Part shown: piece after piece, positions 51,501 to 64,000 of the stretch
Position numbering within the stretch: position 1 is the stretch's first letter
How the letters are laid out: the number at the start of each line of letters is the position of its first letter
NCBI GenBank assembly: GCA_943735955.1
Contig: OX030970.1
Location: 1,043,184 to 1,107,183 of the forward strand
Direction of reading: 5' to 3'
Source: Piscicola geometra
Lineage: Eukaryota > Annelida > Clitellata > Hirudinida > Piscicolidae
Length of the DNA: 64,000 bases
The notes under the pieces: generated by a model
Seen by the model: the letters and a program-made list of their open reading frames with translations, nothing else
Database searches by the model: none
Told to the model about the DNA's origin: nothing
Translations under genes and position numbers: made by a program

Positions 51501-53470
51501 TCCACTAAAGTTTGAACTTATATTTTTTGATAAAAATGGTAAACTAATTAATAGTCCATGTAATTTCTCCACTCATACTATTGTTCCATCTAAACATATT
51601 CGTAGCTTAGGATTTATTTTCGACTCAAAATTAACCTTATCAAACCAAATTCTATCAGTCACTAAATCTTGCTATTTTCCTCTCAGACGTATCAGACAAT
51701 TATGACCCTTCTTTAAAGATGTTAGTCTCCGCACTTGTTTTATCTCGAATTGACTATTGTAACTCACTCTATTATAATTTACCTGAATCTACTTTAAAAC
51801 CATTTAATAAAGTATTTAATTATGCAGCTAGAGTCGTTAGCCGTACTCCTATTTATCACCACATAACACCTTCTCTCATCTTATTACATTGGCTCCCCAT
51901 CAAATTTAGGATTATATTTAAAATCTTTGTTTTTATGTTTAAATTAAAAAACTCCCCAGTATCCCCAATATACCTCAAATCATCAATATCTCACCCTCAT
52001 AGAAGTCATTTAAGATCATCCACTCAAAATCATTATTTCATCCCTTCCATTAATAATTCTTTTGCTAAACGTTCTTTCCATTATGCAGGTCCATATATTT
52101 GGAACTCATTACCCCCTCATTTAACTACTTCTAAATCATTATTTACTTTTCGTAAGGATCGGAAGACATATCTGTTTAGCAAATTCATTTACGAGCGCTC
52201 TTGAATTTGAAGAAAGAGCGCTATAGAAATCTATTTGATTGATTGATTGATTGATTAAAACTCAATATTGAATTTAAGCCATCATGTTTTTTGATTATAT
52301 TTATCGTTCAACCCTCATCCCCCTTCTCATCACCCACTTTCCACCCCCCCCATCATTATTCACCCCCCAAATCACCCACCCCTCTTATTACCCATCCACC
52401 CCCAACATCACCCCCCAACACCACCTAAATCGGTTTTGATTACAGACTGTCACGCTCGGGAATTCCAGGCTATCACTGTAAATAACCTTTATAGGAAGAA
52501 TAAAAATATATAAATATTAATTATATAAATATTAAAGACAATTTTAGATGGTATTTTTAAACTTAATGGGATTTTTCGCTACTAGGTTATGAGAAAGAAT
52601 CAAAAATAACTCGTGAGTTTTTATTAATAAGCTACAGTTTTCTGATTTATTACTTAGTTGTTATTTATTGATTTTTTGGTTTATAACTTAATCAATCAAT
52701 AGATTTGTATACCTTAACATCAATGCTGGAACGGTAGGCAATGTAGTTGCAGTAGGAAGTGATGAAGTTGTAGAAGAAGAAGGCAGCGTTGAAGGAGATG
52801 ATGAGGAGGATGAGGAGTCTGGGAGGTTTGTGATGGGTGCTTTTGAGGCGTTTGTGGGGTTTTGAAGAGATTGAATGGAGTCTGATAGATGAAAGAGAGT
52901 AGAATTAATTTTAAAGTTTTTTGCTTTTTGATGAAAGTGATAAAGTCGCTAATCGACAAAGATAAAATAATTGTAAACTAATAAAATCATCATTACTATC
53001 ACTCACTTTCGCAATTTTAAATAAAATCTTTTTTCTCCTTTATTGTCTTCCCCATCTTCATTCACATTGTTTTCTTTTTCTATTTTTTCCCCTTCATTCT
53101 TTTTTACTTTTTCTTCTCCATCTTTTTCCCAGCCTTCCACATCTTGCACACACAATTTGAATCCATGGAGGGAAGTAGTGTCACAAAAAGACTGCCAGAA
53201 GGAAAGAGAACTTTTGTTGTTGTTTTGGTTGGTTTTTGTACTGTTGTTTTTGTTGTTGTTGGTTTTTATTTTGTTGTTTGTGTTGGTGTTGTTTGTGGGA
53301 GTGATGTTTGTGTTGTTGGTGATTGGAACAGTTTTATTGGTAGTGTTTTTAATAGTATCATCGTTTTTATTGTTGTTGTTGGTTAGGAGAGTGTTGTCAA
53401 GAGACTTGTCAGTGTTGTTGTCGCGGTTGTCTTTAATTTGTTTCTTGTTTTGTGATATTACAACAGGCAT
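42588..53470 (-). CDS. DEG/ENaC sodium channel with a giant extracellular insert
   Basis: A trimeric amiloride-sensitive cation channel of the plasma membrane. Seventeen exons, high to low: 53470-53007, 52881-52713, 52486-52425, 50787-50720, 50606-50450, 50110-49986, 49825-49743, 49530-48867, 48562-48413, 48212-47810, 47670-47498, 45139-44802, 44532-43867, 43784-43608, 43364-43138, 42988-42912, 42709-42588; about 1374 residues. The family shows clearly: His-Gly gating motif in FCDTTSLHG (102-103), TM1 (exon 2), [31 protein letters not shown], the Cys-rich KCGCRN and CSSPCEK segments, [13 protein letters not shown], and TM2 with the GAS selectivity motif (about 1350). Exons 10-15 add about 660 unrecognised residues (about 648-1309) before [10 protein letters not shown]; family members are usually 500-700 residues in total. 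Exon 8 holds another low-complexity insert. The exon 11/12 junction is the least certain: exon 12 could instead start at 45117. Exact subfamily and ligand are unknown. Confidence 0.85.
44577..44695. repeat. 32-bp GGT/GTT-rich minisatellite
   Basis: Almost four copies of a 32-bp unit (AGTGGTGGTTGTGGTGG plus TTTTTGGTGGTAGTT) in DEG/ENaC intron 12. Confidence 0.85.
45519..45563. repeat. Perfect palindrome, 22-bp arms
   Basis: The arms start with TGGCCCACAGTGTATATTTA and flank a single central A. The palindrome sits just outside the C-terminal end of the hAT transposase remnant, so it may be two fused element ends (arms contain CAGTG). It could extrude as a cruciform or fold in RNA. Confidence 0.85.
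45862..45869. repeat. Left target-site duplication (AACCTAAG)
   Basis: This 8-bp copy of the target is repeated exactly at 46966-46973. Eight bases is the hAT duplication length. Confidence 0.93.
45870..46965. mobile_element. hAT-type nonautonomous element (MITE), 1096 bp
   Basis: The element has terminal inverted repeats TAGAGACCGACCGAAA and TTTCGGTCGGTCTCTA, and exact 8-bp target duplications (AACCTAAG) on both sides. The subterminal zones (45885-46050 and 46790-46945) carry many copies of a TTTCGGCCGAAACCGAAATT-like motif, probable transposase-binding sites. Inside are two diverged direct repeats of about 100 bp (near 46350-46440 and 46611-46700). It encodes no transposase. It landed inside the older hAT transposase remnant, giving a nested insertion. 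Confidence 0.93.
46966..46973. repeat. Right target-site duplication (AACCTAAG)
   Basis: An exact copy of 45862-45869 on the far side of the MITE. Confidence 0.93.
48958..49077 (-). repeat. 30-bp coding minisatellite in the channel gene
   Basis: Four copies of a 30-bp unit (containing CACCATCCCCTCCCCTATCC) inside DEG/ENaC exon 8. Because 30 is a multiple of 3 they encode four copies of a ten-residue [10 protein letters not shown] unit in the extracellular domain, between the KCGCRN and VCNVPQ segments. Confidence 0.9.
49838..49975. repeat. (GAT)n array abutting a 3' splice site
   Basis: A GAT-rich array in DEG/ENaC intron 6. On the coding (minus) strand it reads (ATC)n and runs directly into the exon-7 acceptor at 49826-49827. 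Confidence 0.85.
50330..50448. repeat. CCAACCAA-rich simple repeat
   Basis: A CCAA/ACCA-rich array at the 5' end of DEG/ENaC intron 5; on the coding strand it is GGTTGGTT-rich. Confidence 0.85.
50890..52258 (+). mobile_element. Dead CR1/L2-like LINE, 5'-truncated
   Basis: Reverse-transcriptase remnant on the + strand, inside DEG/ENaC intron 3 and antisense to it. Recognisable segments: [32 protein letters not shown] (catalytic motif A), [22 protein letters not shown] (catalytic YADD), [14 protein letters not shown] and a C-terminal [12 protein letters not shown]. It is broken by an in-frame TAA near 51208 and a frameshift near 51703-51719. The 3' end is GAGCGCTATAGAAAT followed by a short (TTGA)n tail ending near 52258, as in CR1/L2-type elements. 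The endonuclease domain is missing. No target duplication was found. Confidence 0.88.
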
Positions 53471-54205
53471 CGTGAAATCTCAACAGAGGAACCAAAAACC
53501 ATTAACACGGGCGCAACACATTCTATTTATACAGTGCTATAGAAATAATTTTTTACATGGAAAATTGTGTGCTGTAAAAAGGAAGATAAGGTATGGAATA
53601 GGAAAACACATTTAATCTATAAAGTGTTTGCAAAGTCGTAAAAGTAATAAAATGTATTTTATAGTTGCTGATAATTAAATTAATTTATCAATTTCTAATT
53701 TCATTATTAATTAAACATTTTGAAAGAAAAAAGATACTATTGAATTATTAGTTTCGAGTTTTTTCATATTAAGTTTTTTTCCTATTTTTTTTCTATGAGA
53801 ATTGAACACGTTTCATTTATTGGTGTCATTAGGGCCAAATGATTAGGCGTAGTATAATATAATAAAAAAAATTGTGGAAGGGAGAACACAAAATTGTAAA
53901 ACAAATTTTCAAAAAAGAATAAAAAAGTTTTTTAACAATTCAAAATATATTAAAGTTTTCAAGTTATAAAAAATAGAATTTATTTGAAAACTCTTTTTGA
54001 TGGAATGTATGGCAAAAAGTATGACAAATACTAAATAGGCGCACGATATTCTTGATTCAGAGTCAAAAAGTTATGCTTTTAGTTTTTAACAAATATGATG
54101 ATGATGAGGATGATGAAGATGATGAGAGGGATGATGATGAGGATGATGATGATGAGGATGATGATGATGATGAGGGTGATGATGAGGGTGATGATGATGT
54201 GTCAA
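53471..54205. other. Intergenic gap between channel and transporter
   Basis: AT-rich DNA holding the presumed channel promoter and the 3' flank of the SLC34 gene. A minus-strand AATAAA lies at 53979-53984 and a (GAT)n array at 54095-54200. No other gene is visible. Confidence 0.6.
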
Positions 54206-57200
54206 TCAAACAGCTGATTCACGGTGGTAAACGGCTTTAGTCTTCACAGGCTCAAAGACTGCGTTGTGAATTCCATTTGTTATACTTCCATTCTTGTCAT
54301 TTCTTTCTCTTCCACAAGCTTCAGATCGATCCTCACCATGGTTTGTAGCACCATTTCTACCACCACTACCAGCTCCATTCTTAATTATTTCTCCATCTGT
54401 AGCTTTTCCACTGTCACCAGCACCTTTCCTAGTCATCCCTCCATTAATAGCTTCGCCAGCCCTATCAGCACCATCCTCACCACTTTTCTTCCCCTTACAC
54501 TTCTTGCAGCAATTCAACTTCGCCAAGAGCTTCTGCACATAATAATCATAAAAGCCCACAGATCTGAGAAACCGCGGCAGAAACTTCCAACTCTTCAACT
54601 TCTTCGGAAGCCAATTTGGCTTTTTCCTTTGCAGAACATTCAACACGATGACCACAACGAGTAGCAAAATCAGCGGACATCCAACGACGATCAAACCAAC
54701 AGCGTTTGGAGTCATCGAGAGACCGAAGACGAGCATCGGAACGAAGGCGAACATGACGACGAGATAGAAGACCGCAAACCATCGGTACTTGGCGGTGGTG
54801 TTGCCGAGTGCTTTGGCGATGGGGATGGGCATTCGAGTGAAGGGAACGGGGTAGAAGAGCAGAATGCCGCTGATGTTGAAGAACAAGTGACACATCGAGA
54901 TCTGGATCGTGTTCCGAATGTACTCCGGTTCAGCCGTGAAGGCCGCCAAGATGGCAGTGACTGTCGTTCCGATATTGGAACCCAGCGTTACGGGGTATGC
55001 TCTCTCGACCGTAATCAAGCCCATGCCGATGAGTGGGTTGATGGCGCTGGTGAAGACGGAACTGCTCTGGAACAGGACCGTTATGAGCATCCCCACCAAC
55101 ATGACCACGTAGCCGGTGAAGTAGGAAAACCTGCCAGGGAGGTCCGCGTTAAGGCCTCTCCGTAAGAGTTTGGTCATTGGGCCTTTGAAGAGGGAAGAGA
55201 GGATCTGGTGGGGGTGTGGGAGGGAGGGTTTGAAATGATGGGTTTTTTGGTGGATTTTCTTGTGGTTTTGTGGTAGTTTCAGAGATTTATTCGTAGTTTT
55301 GTGAGGGTTTTTTTGCTTTTCTTAAAACGTCTTAAAGGTACGCATTAACAAACATAAAAGTGATTGACTCAAAACGTCTTCATCATTCACAGCAAGATTT
55401 GGCACCTTCACGAGCAGGACGAGACAAAAGGTCATGAGGAGGAGGGAGGTGAAGAGGAGGATGCTGCCGGAGGCTGCCTCTGAGATGAAACCCTCCAGAC
55501 CCGCCCCCGCGAAAAGATGGTTGGCTTGGAGGGAAGGGGGGGTGGGTGGGTGGGTGGAGGAAATGAAGATCAAAAATGGAATTGGGTGAAATAGAGAAAG
55601 TTGAACGTGGTAAAGGTTTGAGCCTTTAACAGTAAATTGGTTAAAAAACAGGAATGAGTAAATGGGTGTGTTTTTTGTTCAACCTTTGACAGACTTTTCT
55701 GGGTCAACTTGGGTGTAGTTGAAAATGGTTGTGTTGGTGCTCGAATTCTGTTTGTCGAATCCATTTCAGAAATATGAAACATGAAAGACTGTATTAATAA
55801 AAACCTAATAAAAGTAACATTGGTATATATTCAATAATATTTAAACATTTAATACTCAGTTTTGATGAACTACTGAGACTAATGCTTAGTTACCTCAAAA
55901 ACTTCAAGGTTGTAGTTGAAGGGATTCTTAAGGATATTTTCTCGAGTCACTTTCGTCTCATCTGGGCAGTCAAGGGTTCAATATGGGATTAACTTGAAAA
56001 AATGTATATTTTAAAAAAATAATATTTTTAAAAATTATTCCTTTCTCAATTTCCTTCTCTTCCCACCCCCTTCTTCACAAATTCACCCACTCACTCCAAA
56101 GAACAGTCACAGATTGCAAATTGGTACTTATTTTCTTCCAGTACTTGGCCAGTGGAAATCTTTGTCGATCCGTGCCCTGAGCCACTGCAGTCATCACGTC
56201 TTTGTCTATCTTTAAGGGTTTGGAGGAAGATGGTCTGGAGGAGGGTTTGGAGGAGGGTTTGGAGGAGGGTTTGGAAGAGGGTTTGGAGGAGGGTTTGTGA
56301 GAGGGTTTGGAGGAGGGTTTGGAAGAGGGTTTGGAGGAGGGTTTGTAAGAGGGTTTGGAGGAGGGTTTGGAAGAGGGTTTGTAAGAGGGTTTGGAGGAGG
56401 GTTTGGAGGAGGGTTTGTAAGAGGGTTTGGAGGAGGGTTTGGAAGAGGGTTTAAAGGAGGGTTTGGAGGAGGGTTTGGAGGAGGGTTTGGAAGAGGGTTT
56501 GGAAGAGGGTTTGGAAGAGGGTTTGGAGAGGGGTTTGGAAGAGGGTTTGGAGGAGGGTTTGGAGGAGGGTTTGGAGGAAGGTTTGGAAGAGGGTTTGGAG
56601 GAAGGTTTGGAGGAGGGTTTAAAAGAGGGTTTGGAAGAGGGTTTGGAGGAGGGTTTGGAGGAGGGTTTGGAGGAGGGTTTGGAGGAGGGTTTGGAGGAGG
56701 GTTTGGAGGAGGGTTTGGAGGAGGGTTTAAAGGAGGGTTTGGAGGAGGGTTTGGAGAGGGGTTTGGAGGAGGGTTTGGAGGAGGGTTTGGAGGAGGGTTT
56801 GGAGGAGGGTTTGGAGGCTTTAGTTTTTGTGGGTTAGCTAACATTTTATAATATTTTTTTTGCTTTTTCACGTCAATAAGCTATTTCAAATGATGCTGAT
56901 ACGCCCACAATCCACTTAAAAGTCATTGGCTGAATATCTACCAAGCCCACTTGTTCTCTATTCTTAGACTTATATATAGAAATGTATTAATAAAATGTAT
57001 TTTTAGAGTATATAAAATGATTATTCATCTAAAAATCTAAAAATAAATATATATACAACTTCCATAAAAGCCGCATTAATAACCTGAATAATCAGCGAAG
57101 TGAGCGGCTTGGTGATGACTTGCAGGAACTGCGGGTCACCCGTATTCGAGACTGGATTCATGCTTTCGGAGACGAGATTGCTGACGTGGTACAGGAAACC

Positions 57201-60200
57201 ACTGGCCACCTCCAGGGGGAGGAGGACGATGACGCTCAACCAGTTGAAGGCGTCGTGAACTGGGAGAATTTTTGAGGCGCATTGGAAAGTTTTGAATAAA
57301 ATTCTACTTTTGGTAGTGCTTTTGGCAATTTAAAAGTGCGACTTTTTGGAAATTTAAAATCAAAATTATTTTTCTTTTACATTTATTTATTTAGTTTTCA
57401 CTATATGAGACTCTTCGTCCAATTATAAACTGATCTTTTAAGTGCCTATGAGGTACTTTAAGTATCAGTTAATAAGAACGTCGTATAAAACTGTTTTGCA
57501 TCGATTTAAAAAAAAAAAATCTGAAGTGCTGTAAAAGTGTCTTATTGACGAATATTTTGTGAAGGGTCAAAAATCAGTAGCAAAGTAAATTTATACAAAT
57601 CTCGCTTATTAGAATATCCGCCAAAACTGTAAAAATTCGGTTTTCAGGCCTAACTCTACTCCCCCATCATCAAACTCCCCTATCACGCACCAACCACCTT
57701 CATAACTTACGCCCCTGTACCCCCCCCCCCTCTGCCACCCATCCACCCACCCACCCACCCATCCACCCACCCACCCACCCACCAGTAGCTCCGGCAAATG
57801 CCCTCCTGAAGACGTTTCGATTGGGCGACTGCGTGAGCGCCACTATGGTGCTGGTGACGGTGGTGCCAATGTTTGCTCCCATCACTAAGGGAATCGCCTG
57901 ACGGACTGTCAGGACTGTGCAAGGAGTTTTTTTAAGTTTTTGACCTTTATTCGAAATTGATTTCAAGTTTTGGGAAATTAAAAAATATATAATTAAGTTA
58001 AATTTCATTTTAAAATAGAAGCAGATTAAATTTATTTTGAATATATAATCAGATAACAATATATTTGTTTCACAATGAAACGATGAGTGGGCTCTATTGA
58101 ATCAATCGAAACATTAAATGTTACAGCAATTAAAATGTTCTTTCAACTTTCAATTATTTATATATATATATTTTTTTTAATTCTCTTGAATTTTTCCCCA
58201 TTATTTTCCTTCTTCCACTCCCTCCCACAATTTATCTAGCGCCTACTATTAGCTCCGACGAGAGTGACGACGATGGACGACGAGGTGGACGAGCTCTGAA
58301 CGAGGACGGTGACGAAAACTCCGATCATCATCGCTGACACTGGGTTGTTGACCAGGACGCTGTTAGAGAATAAGTCGCCTGCTGACCTGCCTGGGGGGGG
58401 GGGGGGGTAGATTTGAAAATTGGATTTTTGGTTGGCTAGAGAAAAAAAAGTAAGAAGGTTCAAGAACTTTGTAAAAAAAAATTGTGGTTTAAATGTAGTT
58501 TTTGTGAGTTTTTTGGTCTTCTCATGAGAGAAAAAACAACAACGTGGTTTTGTTGTGAGTTTTTATAAGAGTGGTGTTGCTTTTTCATTGCTTATGTTGT
58601 GTGTAAATATTAGGACCACTTTGTTTGTGGTCTTGGATTACTTTATTTAATGAGATTTCCACAACTTCAGGAATTTACTACCAAGACCCACTTTAATAAG
58701 ATTATATTTTACCAATAAAATTCTAGGCGCTTGACTGTAAAATAAGAAATTTCAAGAGGGTTAAGTTTAATCCGATCTCAAATAAAGTTGAAGCCTTGTT
58801 TAGAATCTAGAACACACACGAGGTGTAATTGAGAATTGTATTATTTTTGTGAATATTAATAGATTTTTTCCCATTTTTATTATTCATATTCTCAGAAAAT
58901 TAATTAATATGAAAAATATAAATGTATTTCATCAGCTTGCCTCTTCACATTCTTAAAATTTTTTATTTAAAAAAAATTCAAACCCCGTGATATCACTTGA
59001 AAAAGTTAAATATTTCATTGAATAAGATATTGTTTTACGTTTGGTGCTTTAGTTTACGCTATGCAAATTCGGGACTGCATTTGAACGGGGTATTGTATTC
59101 CTAATAACGTATCGATGATGATAATGATGATGATTTACAGTTTTTATTACTTAATTAACATCTCAATTATCATCATCACCACCCACCATTCAGCATCATC
59201 ATCATCACCTCTACACTCACAATCATAATCATCATCACCACCACCACCCACCTACCACTCAGCATTTGAAAAGCATACTGTAGACAGTCAAGCGAACATA
59301 TGAAGAAGTACACACAAGCCATTATGGCCACCACTCGCATCACTATCAGCACCACCCTCAATACCTTCATCCCAGTGGTCAGCTCTGGTGTGGATGATAA
59401 TGGTGGATCAAGGTTGAAGAAAATAGAAAATGCCTTTTTTGAGCAGTATATTTTCAAAATTACATTTTATACAATTTTTAACCAATAAATCTACCAATCT
59501 ATCCATCCGTCCGTCCATCCATCCATCCATCCATCCATCCATCCATCCATCTATCCATCCATCCATTCATCCATTCATCCATTCATCCATTCATCCATCC
59601 ATCCATCCATCCATCCATCCATCCATCCATCCATCCATCCATTCATTCATTCATCGATCCATCGATCCATTCATCTATCCATCCATCCATCCATCTGTCC
59701 ATCCAATCATCCATCCATCCATCCATCCATCCATCCATCCATCCATCCATCCATCCATCCATTCATTCATTCATCGATCCATCGATCCATTCATCTATCC
59801 ATCCATCCATCCATCTGTCCATCCAATCATCCATCCATCCATCCATCCACCCACCTTTCCAGTTAGGCTCATTGCTTTTTTCTTCTGCAACATCCCAAGG
59901 ATCATCATCAACATTACCAGCATCACCATCATTATCATAATCGTCTCTGCCATTATTATCAACTCCATTACCATCATTATCATCACCTCCACCACCATCA
60001 CCTCCTTCACAACCCCTTTTTCCACTATTTCTAACACCATTATTATTATAAACACCTTTTTCATTATTATTATTATTTTCTTTGTTTTTGGTTTCTTTGG
60101 TGTTTCTATAATTTTCTTTACTTTTTCCCGCGCCATTACTCAAGTGTTTTTCTTTTTTCTTCTCAACAACCCTTTCCAAAGTCTCAAGATCATCATCAGC

Positions 60201-60221
60201 AGCACTTCTTTCTGTCACCAT
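54206..60221 (-). CDS. SLC34A-like: Sodium-dependent phosphate cotransporter (SLC34), copy 1
   Basis: A plasma-membrane Na+/phosphate symporter of the NaPi-II family. Ten exons, high to low: 60221-59855, 59384-59256, 58390-58247, 57914-57783, 57259-57084, 56209-56128, 55961-55894, 55747-55684, 55524-55406, 55204-54206; 759 residues, all phases agree. Both inverted-repeat signature motifs are present: QSSST (about 197-201, in [13 protein letters not shown]) and QSSSV (about 473-477, in [10 protein letters not shown]), with GANIGTT and GSNIGTT after them. First membrane segment: [18 protein letters not shown]. Exon 55747-55684 encodes the large extracellular loop with clustered N-glycosylation sequons (NSS, NTT, NYT). 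The N-terminus is Asn/Asp-rich and the C-terminus has a Cys/Lys cluster ([10 protein letters not shown]). The junction 56128/55961 is least certain. A tandem paralogue lies at 63142. Known roles are phosphate uptake in gut, kidney or epidermis; the tissue here is unknown. Confidence 0.93.
56213..56817. repeat. 12-bp G-rich minisatellite, about 50 copies
   Basis: Units of GGTTTGGAGGAG with occasional GGAAGA or TAAGAG variants, about 600 bp. It starts 3 bp upstream of the exon 56209-56128 acceptor, so on the coding strand a CCTCCTCCAAAC array serves as the 3' end of the intron. All three + frames and one - frame are open because the unit is a multiple of 3 without stops. Confidence 0.96.
59503..59853. 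repeat. (CATC)n array with a 120-bp internal duplication
   Basis: CATC repeats in SLC34 copy-1 intron 1. A variant block (CATTCATTCATTCATCGATC onward) at 59640 recurs exactly 120 bp later at 59760. The array begins right at the exon-1 donor, so on the coding strand the intron starts GTGGGTGGATGG. Confidence 0.95.
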
Positions 60222-60576
60222 TTTTAAAACTAAATATACTATTATTTAAAAAAAAATATTTCAGGATTTCAAAATCATTAATTATCTTTTTTTAAGATTA
60301 TATTTTTAATCACTTTATTATTTTTTGCTTAGAATTTCAAAACTTTTGATTGGGATAAATTACTCAATAAAAAACTAAAAAACTATTTTTATTTTAACAT
60401 ATCAATTAATAAAAATGAATATTGAAAAAATTAAAATATTTATTTATTAAAGAAAATTATTTTTTAATTATATTTATAATTCATGATAATTATCGATCAA
60501 TTCAAATTCGAATCAACTCATTCCCTAACTTTTTCGCTTTTATAGCAACAGTACCAATAATAATATTAATAATAAC

Positions 60577-60621
<45 letters not shown>

Positions 60622-60689
60622 TATATTATTATAGTAATAATAGATTATTATAATATATTATAATATATTATAATATATTGTTATAATAT

Positions 60690-60723
<34 letters not shown>

Positions 60724-61198
60724 ATATTTTAATACTATATAACAATAATAACACTATATAATAATAATAATAAGAATTACACATTCAAAAATGTTTAATT
60801 TTTGTTTAATGTAGTTTTATTGCTTTATGAAATAATTTTTTTGATTCTTATTACTTATCTTTTACTTTTGAATTATTAAAGCCTAAATATATACATATTA
60901 ACTATTTTTTTTTAAGATTTAAAAGCATTCTTGTTTTTTTTTTTTTTTTTTTTTACAATTTAAGCAAAAACAATTTCTTGAATTAAGCTCTTTTATTTTT
61001 TGGAGTGTGTCATGTTGAAATTGCAAAAACAATCACAAAAAACACACGAAATATTAAATATTTAAAATATTTTATATACTAATAGTTTTATATTAATGTA
61101 TACTTTTTATCAATACAAACACGCGAACTCTTAAAAAATACAGAGATACAAATACAAACATATACAATTCCACTTCATAGGTCGATCAATAAAAACAA
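60222..61198. other. Divergent intergenic region with (AAT)n
   Basis: 977 bp between two divergent start codons (SLC34 copy 1 on -, unknown membrane protein on +), so it may hold both promoters. It contains an AAT/ATT array at 60553-60780 and a T run near 60935-60955. No promoter motif can be called with confidence. Confidence 0.55.
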
Positions 61199-62982
<1,784 letters not shown>

Positions 62983-63141
62983 ACCTTAAAAATCGCTTTT
63001 CAAGACTTTTTGTTGTTCTTCAATTAAACCACTCGATTTTATTTGAAATTTTTTATAACTTCTAAAAAACTATTTTGATTCGTTAAACATTTGAAAAACA
63101 AGTTTTACAAATTTTAAAAAATCATGGCAATAACTGAATGA

Positions 63142-64000
63142 TCAAAACTTCTCAGTTTGCACATCAGTTTCCGCGCCGCCATCTTTACTTTCATCCCCCT
63201 TCGTTTCGCCATTTTCAAATGCTTCATTTAAGTAGCCGTTCAACTCGGAGACTTTCGCATTGTTACTACCATCCCCAACACCACCCCCTTTCTTATCATC
63301 ATCAGCACCACCATCATCATAATCACCACCACCATCATCATTCTTATTCGATAATTTGCTACAACACAAACACTTAGCAAAAAGTCTATCATAGGGTTCC
63401 AAAGACCTGAGAGGCAGCGGTAAAAAGTTCCAATTTCTCAAAAACTTTGGCAACAACGACGGCTTCTTGTTCTGCAACACGTTCACAACGCCTACCAGCA
63501 ACAGCAGCACCAACAAAGGGATGCCAACTCCCATCAACACAGCCACTCCAGCCATCGAGAGTCCAAACACAAAGAGCGGTAACAACCCGAACATGACGAT
63601 GAGATAGAAGACCGCAAACCATCGGTACTTGGCGGTGGTGTTGCCGAGTGCTTTGGCGATGGGGATGGGCACTCGAGTGAAGGGAACGGGGTAGAAGAGC
63701 AGAATGCCGCTGATGTTGAAGAACAAGTGACACATCGACACCTGAATCGTCTCTTTAATCTTATCAGCATCAGCGGTAAACGCAGCGAGAATTGAGGTCA
63801 CAGTCGTTCCAATATTCGAGCCGAGAGTCAGCGGGTACATGCGTTCAACCGTGATCAGACCCATGCCGACAAGGGGCGTGAGGGCCGAAGTGAAGACCGA
63901 ACTGCTCTGGAAGAGAACTGTCACGCCCATGCCGACCAGCATCACCATGTAGCCTGTCAGGTACTTGAGGCATCCCGGCAGGTCTGCGTTCAAAACTCCA
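63142..64000 (-). CDS. SLC34A-like: SLC34 phosphate cotransporter copy 2, last exon, partial
   Basis: The C-terminal exon of a second NaPi-II transporter, cut by the window edge; the reading frame is open to 64000. It shows the second signature motif ([12 protein letters not shown]), [30 protein letters not shown] and the last membrane segments, then an Asp/Gly-rich cytoplasmic tail with a Cys cluster (KCLCCSKL). Gene order, strand and exon structure match copy 1 (54206-55204), so the two are tandem duplicates. The tails have diverged, while one internal block is almost identical (see findings). Confidence 0.93.
   Translation of the reverse strand, partial: GVLNADLPGCLKYLTGYMVMLVGMGVTVLFQSSSVFTSALTPLVGMGLITVERMYPLTLGSNIGTTVTSILAAFTADADKIKETIQVSMCHLFFNISGILLFYPVPFTRVPIPIAKALGNTTAKYRWFAVFYLIVMFGLLPLFVFGLSMAGVAVLMGVGIPLLVLLLLVGVVNVLQNKKPSLLPKFLRNWNFLPLPLRSLEPYDRLFAKCLCCSKLSNKNDDGGGDYDDGGADDDKKGGGVGDGSNNAKVSELNGYLNEAFENGETKGDESKDGGAETDVQTEKF

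Noticed and set aside
56212..56871. Frames of Gly-Phe, Pro-Asn and Leu-Glu-Glu-Gly repeats on both strands
   Set aside because: The 12-bp unit is a multiple of 3 without stops, so every frame is a repeat peptide. The array is intronic to SLC34 copy 1.

Overview
The window looks like nuclear DNA of an invertebrate animal, most likely a lophotrochozoan; a leech such as Helobdella would fit, but this is inference. The support is AT-rich DNA, short GT-AG introns, very dense simple repeats, and metazoan genes: a Hedgehog co-receptor, RECQL5, PTGES2, a DEG/ENaC channel and two SLC34 phosphate transporters. There are no operons, ribosome binding sites or CRISPR arrays. All gene models were built by hand from conserved domains, splice sites and codon phase. 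There is no transcript evidence.

Layout. 1-9955 holds no recognisable gene: a 32-bp satellite runs off the left edge, followed by TG/CA, CATC, GTA and GAT arrays in AT-rich DNA. 9956-33753 (+) is a 15-exon Ig/FN3 receptor of the Ihog/Boc/Cdon type (4 Ig + 2 FN3 + one membrane segment), with large repeat arrays in its introns. 34277-39865 (+) is RECQL5 (16 exons). 40204-42321 (-) is PTGES2 (6 exons), convergent with RECQL5. 42588-53470 (-) is a 17-exon DEG/ENaC channel carrying about 660 extra residues in its extracellular thumb region. One of its introns holds a dead hAT transposase with a 1096-bp hAT-type MITE nested in it, and another holds a dead LINE. 54206-60221 (-) is a complete SLC34 transporter. 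61199-62982 (+) is an unrecognised 332-residue membrane protein. 63142 to beyond 64000 (-) is the last exon of a second SLC34 gene.

The genes form no evident pathway. The two SLC34 genes are a tandem pair and share a nearly identical 150-bp block that suggests gene conversion.

Two features recur across the window. First, the trinucleotide repeats of the introns (GAT, AAC, AAT) also occur in frame inside exons, giving long Asp and Asn tracts in nearly every protein. Second, many introns begin with G-rich GTGGGTGG-like sequence and end with C-rich CCACCAC...AG sequence, so their ends are complementary.
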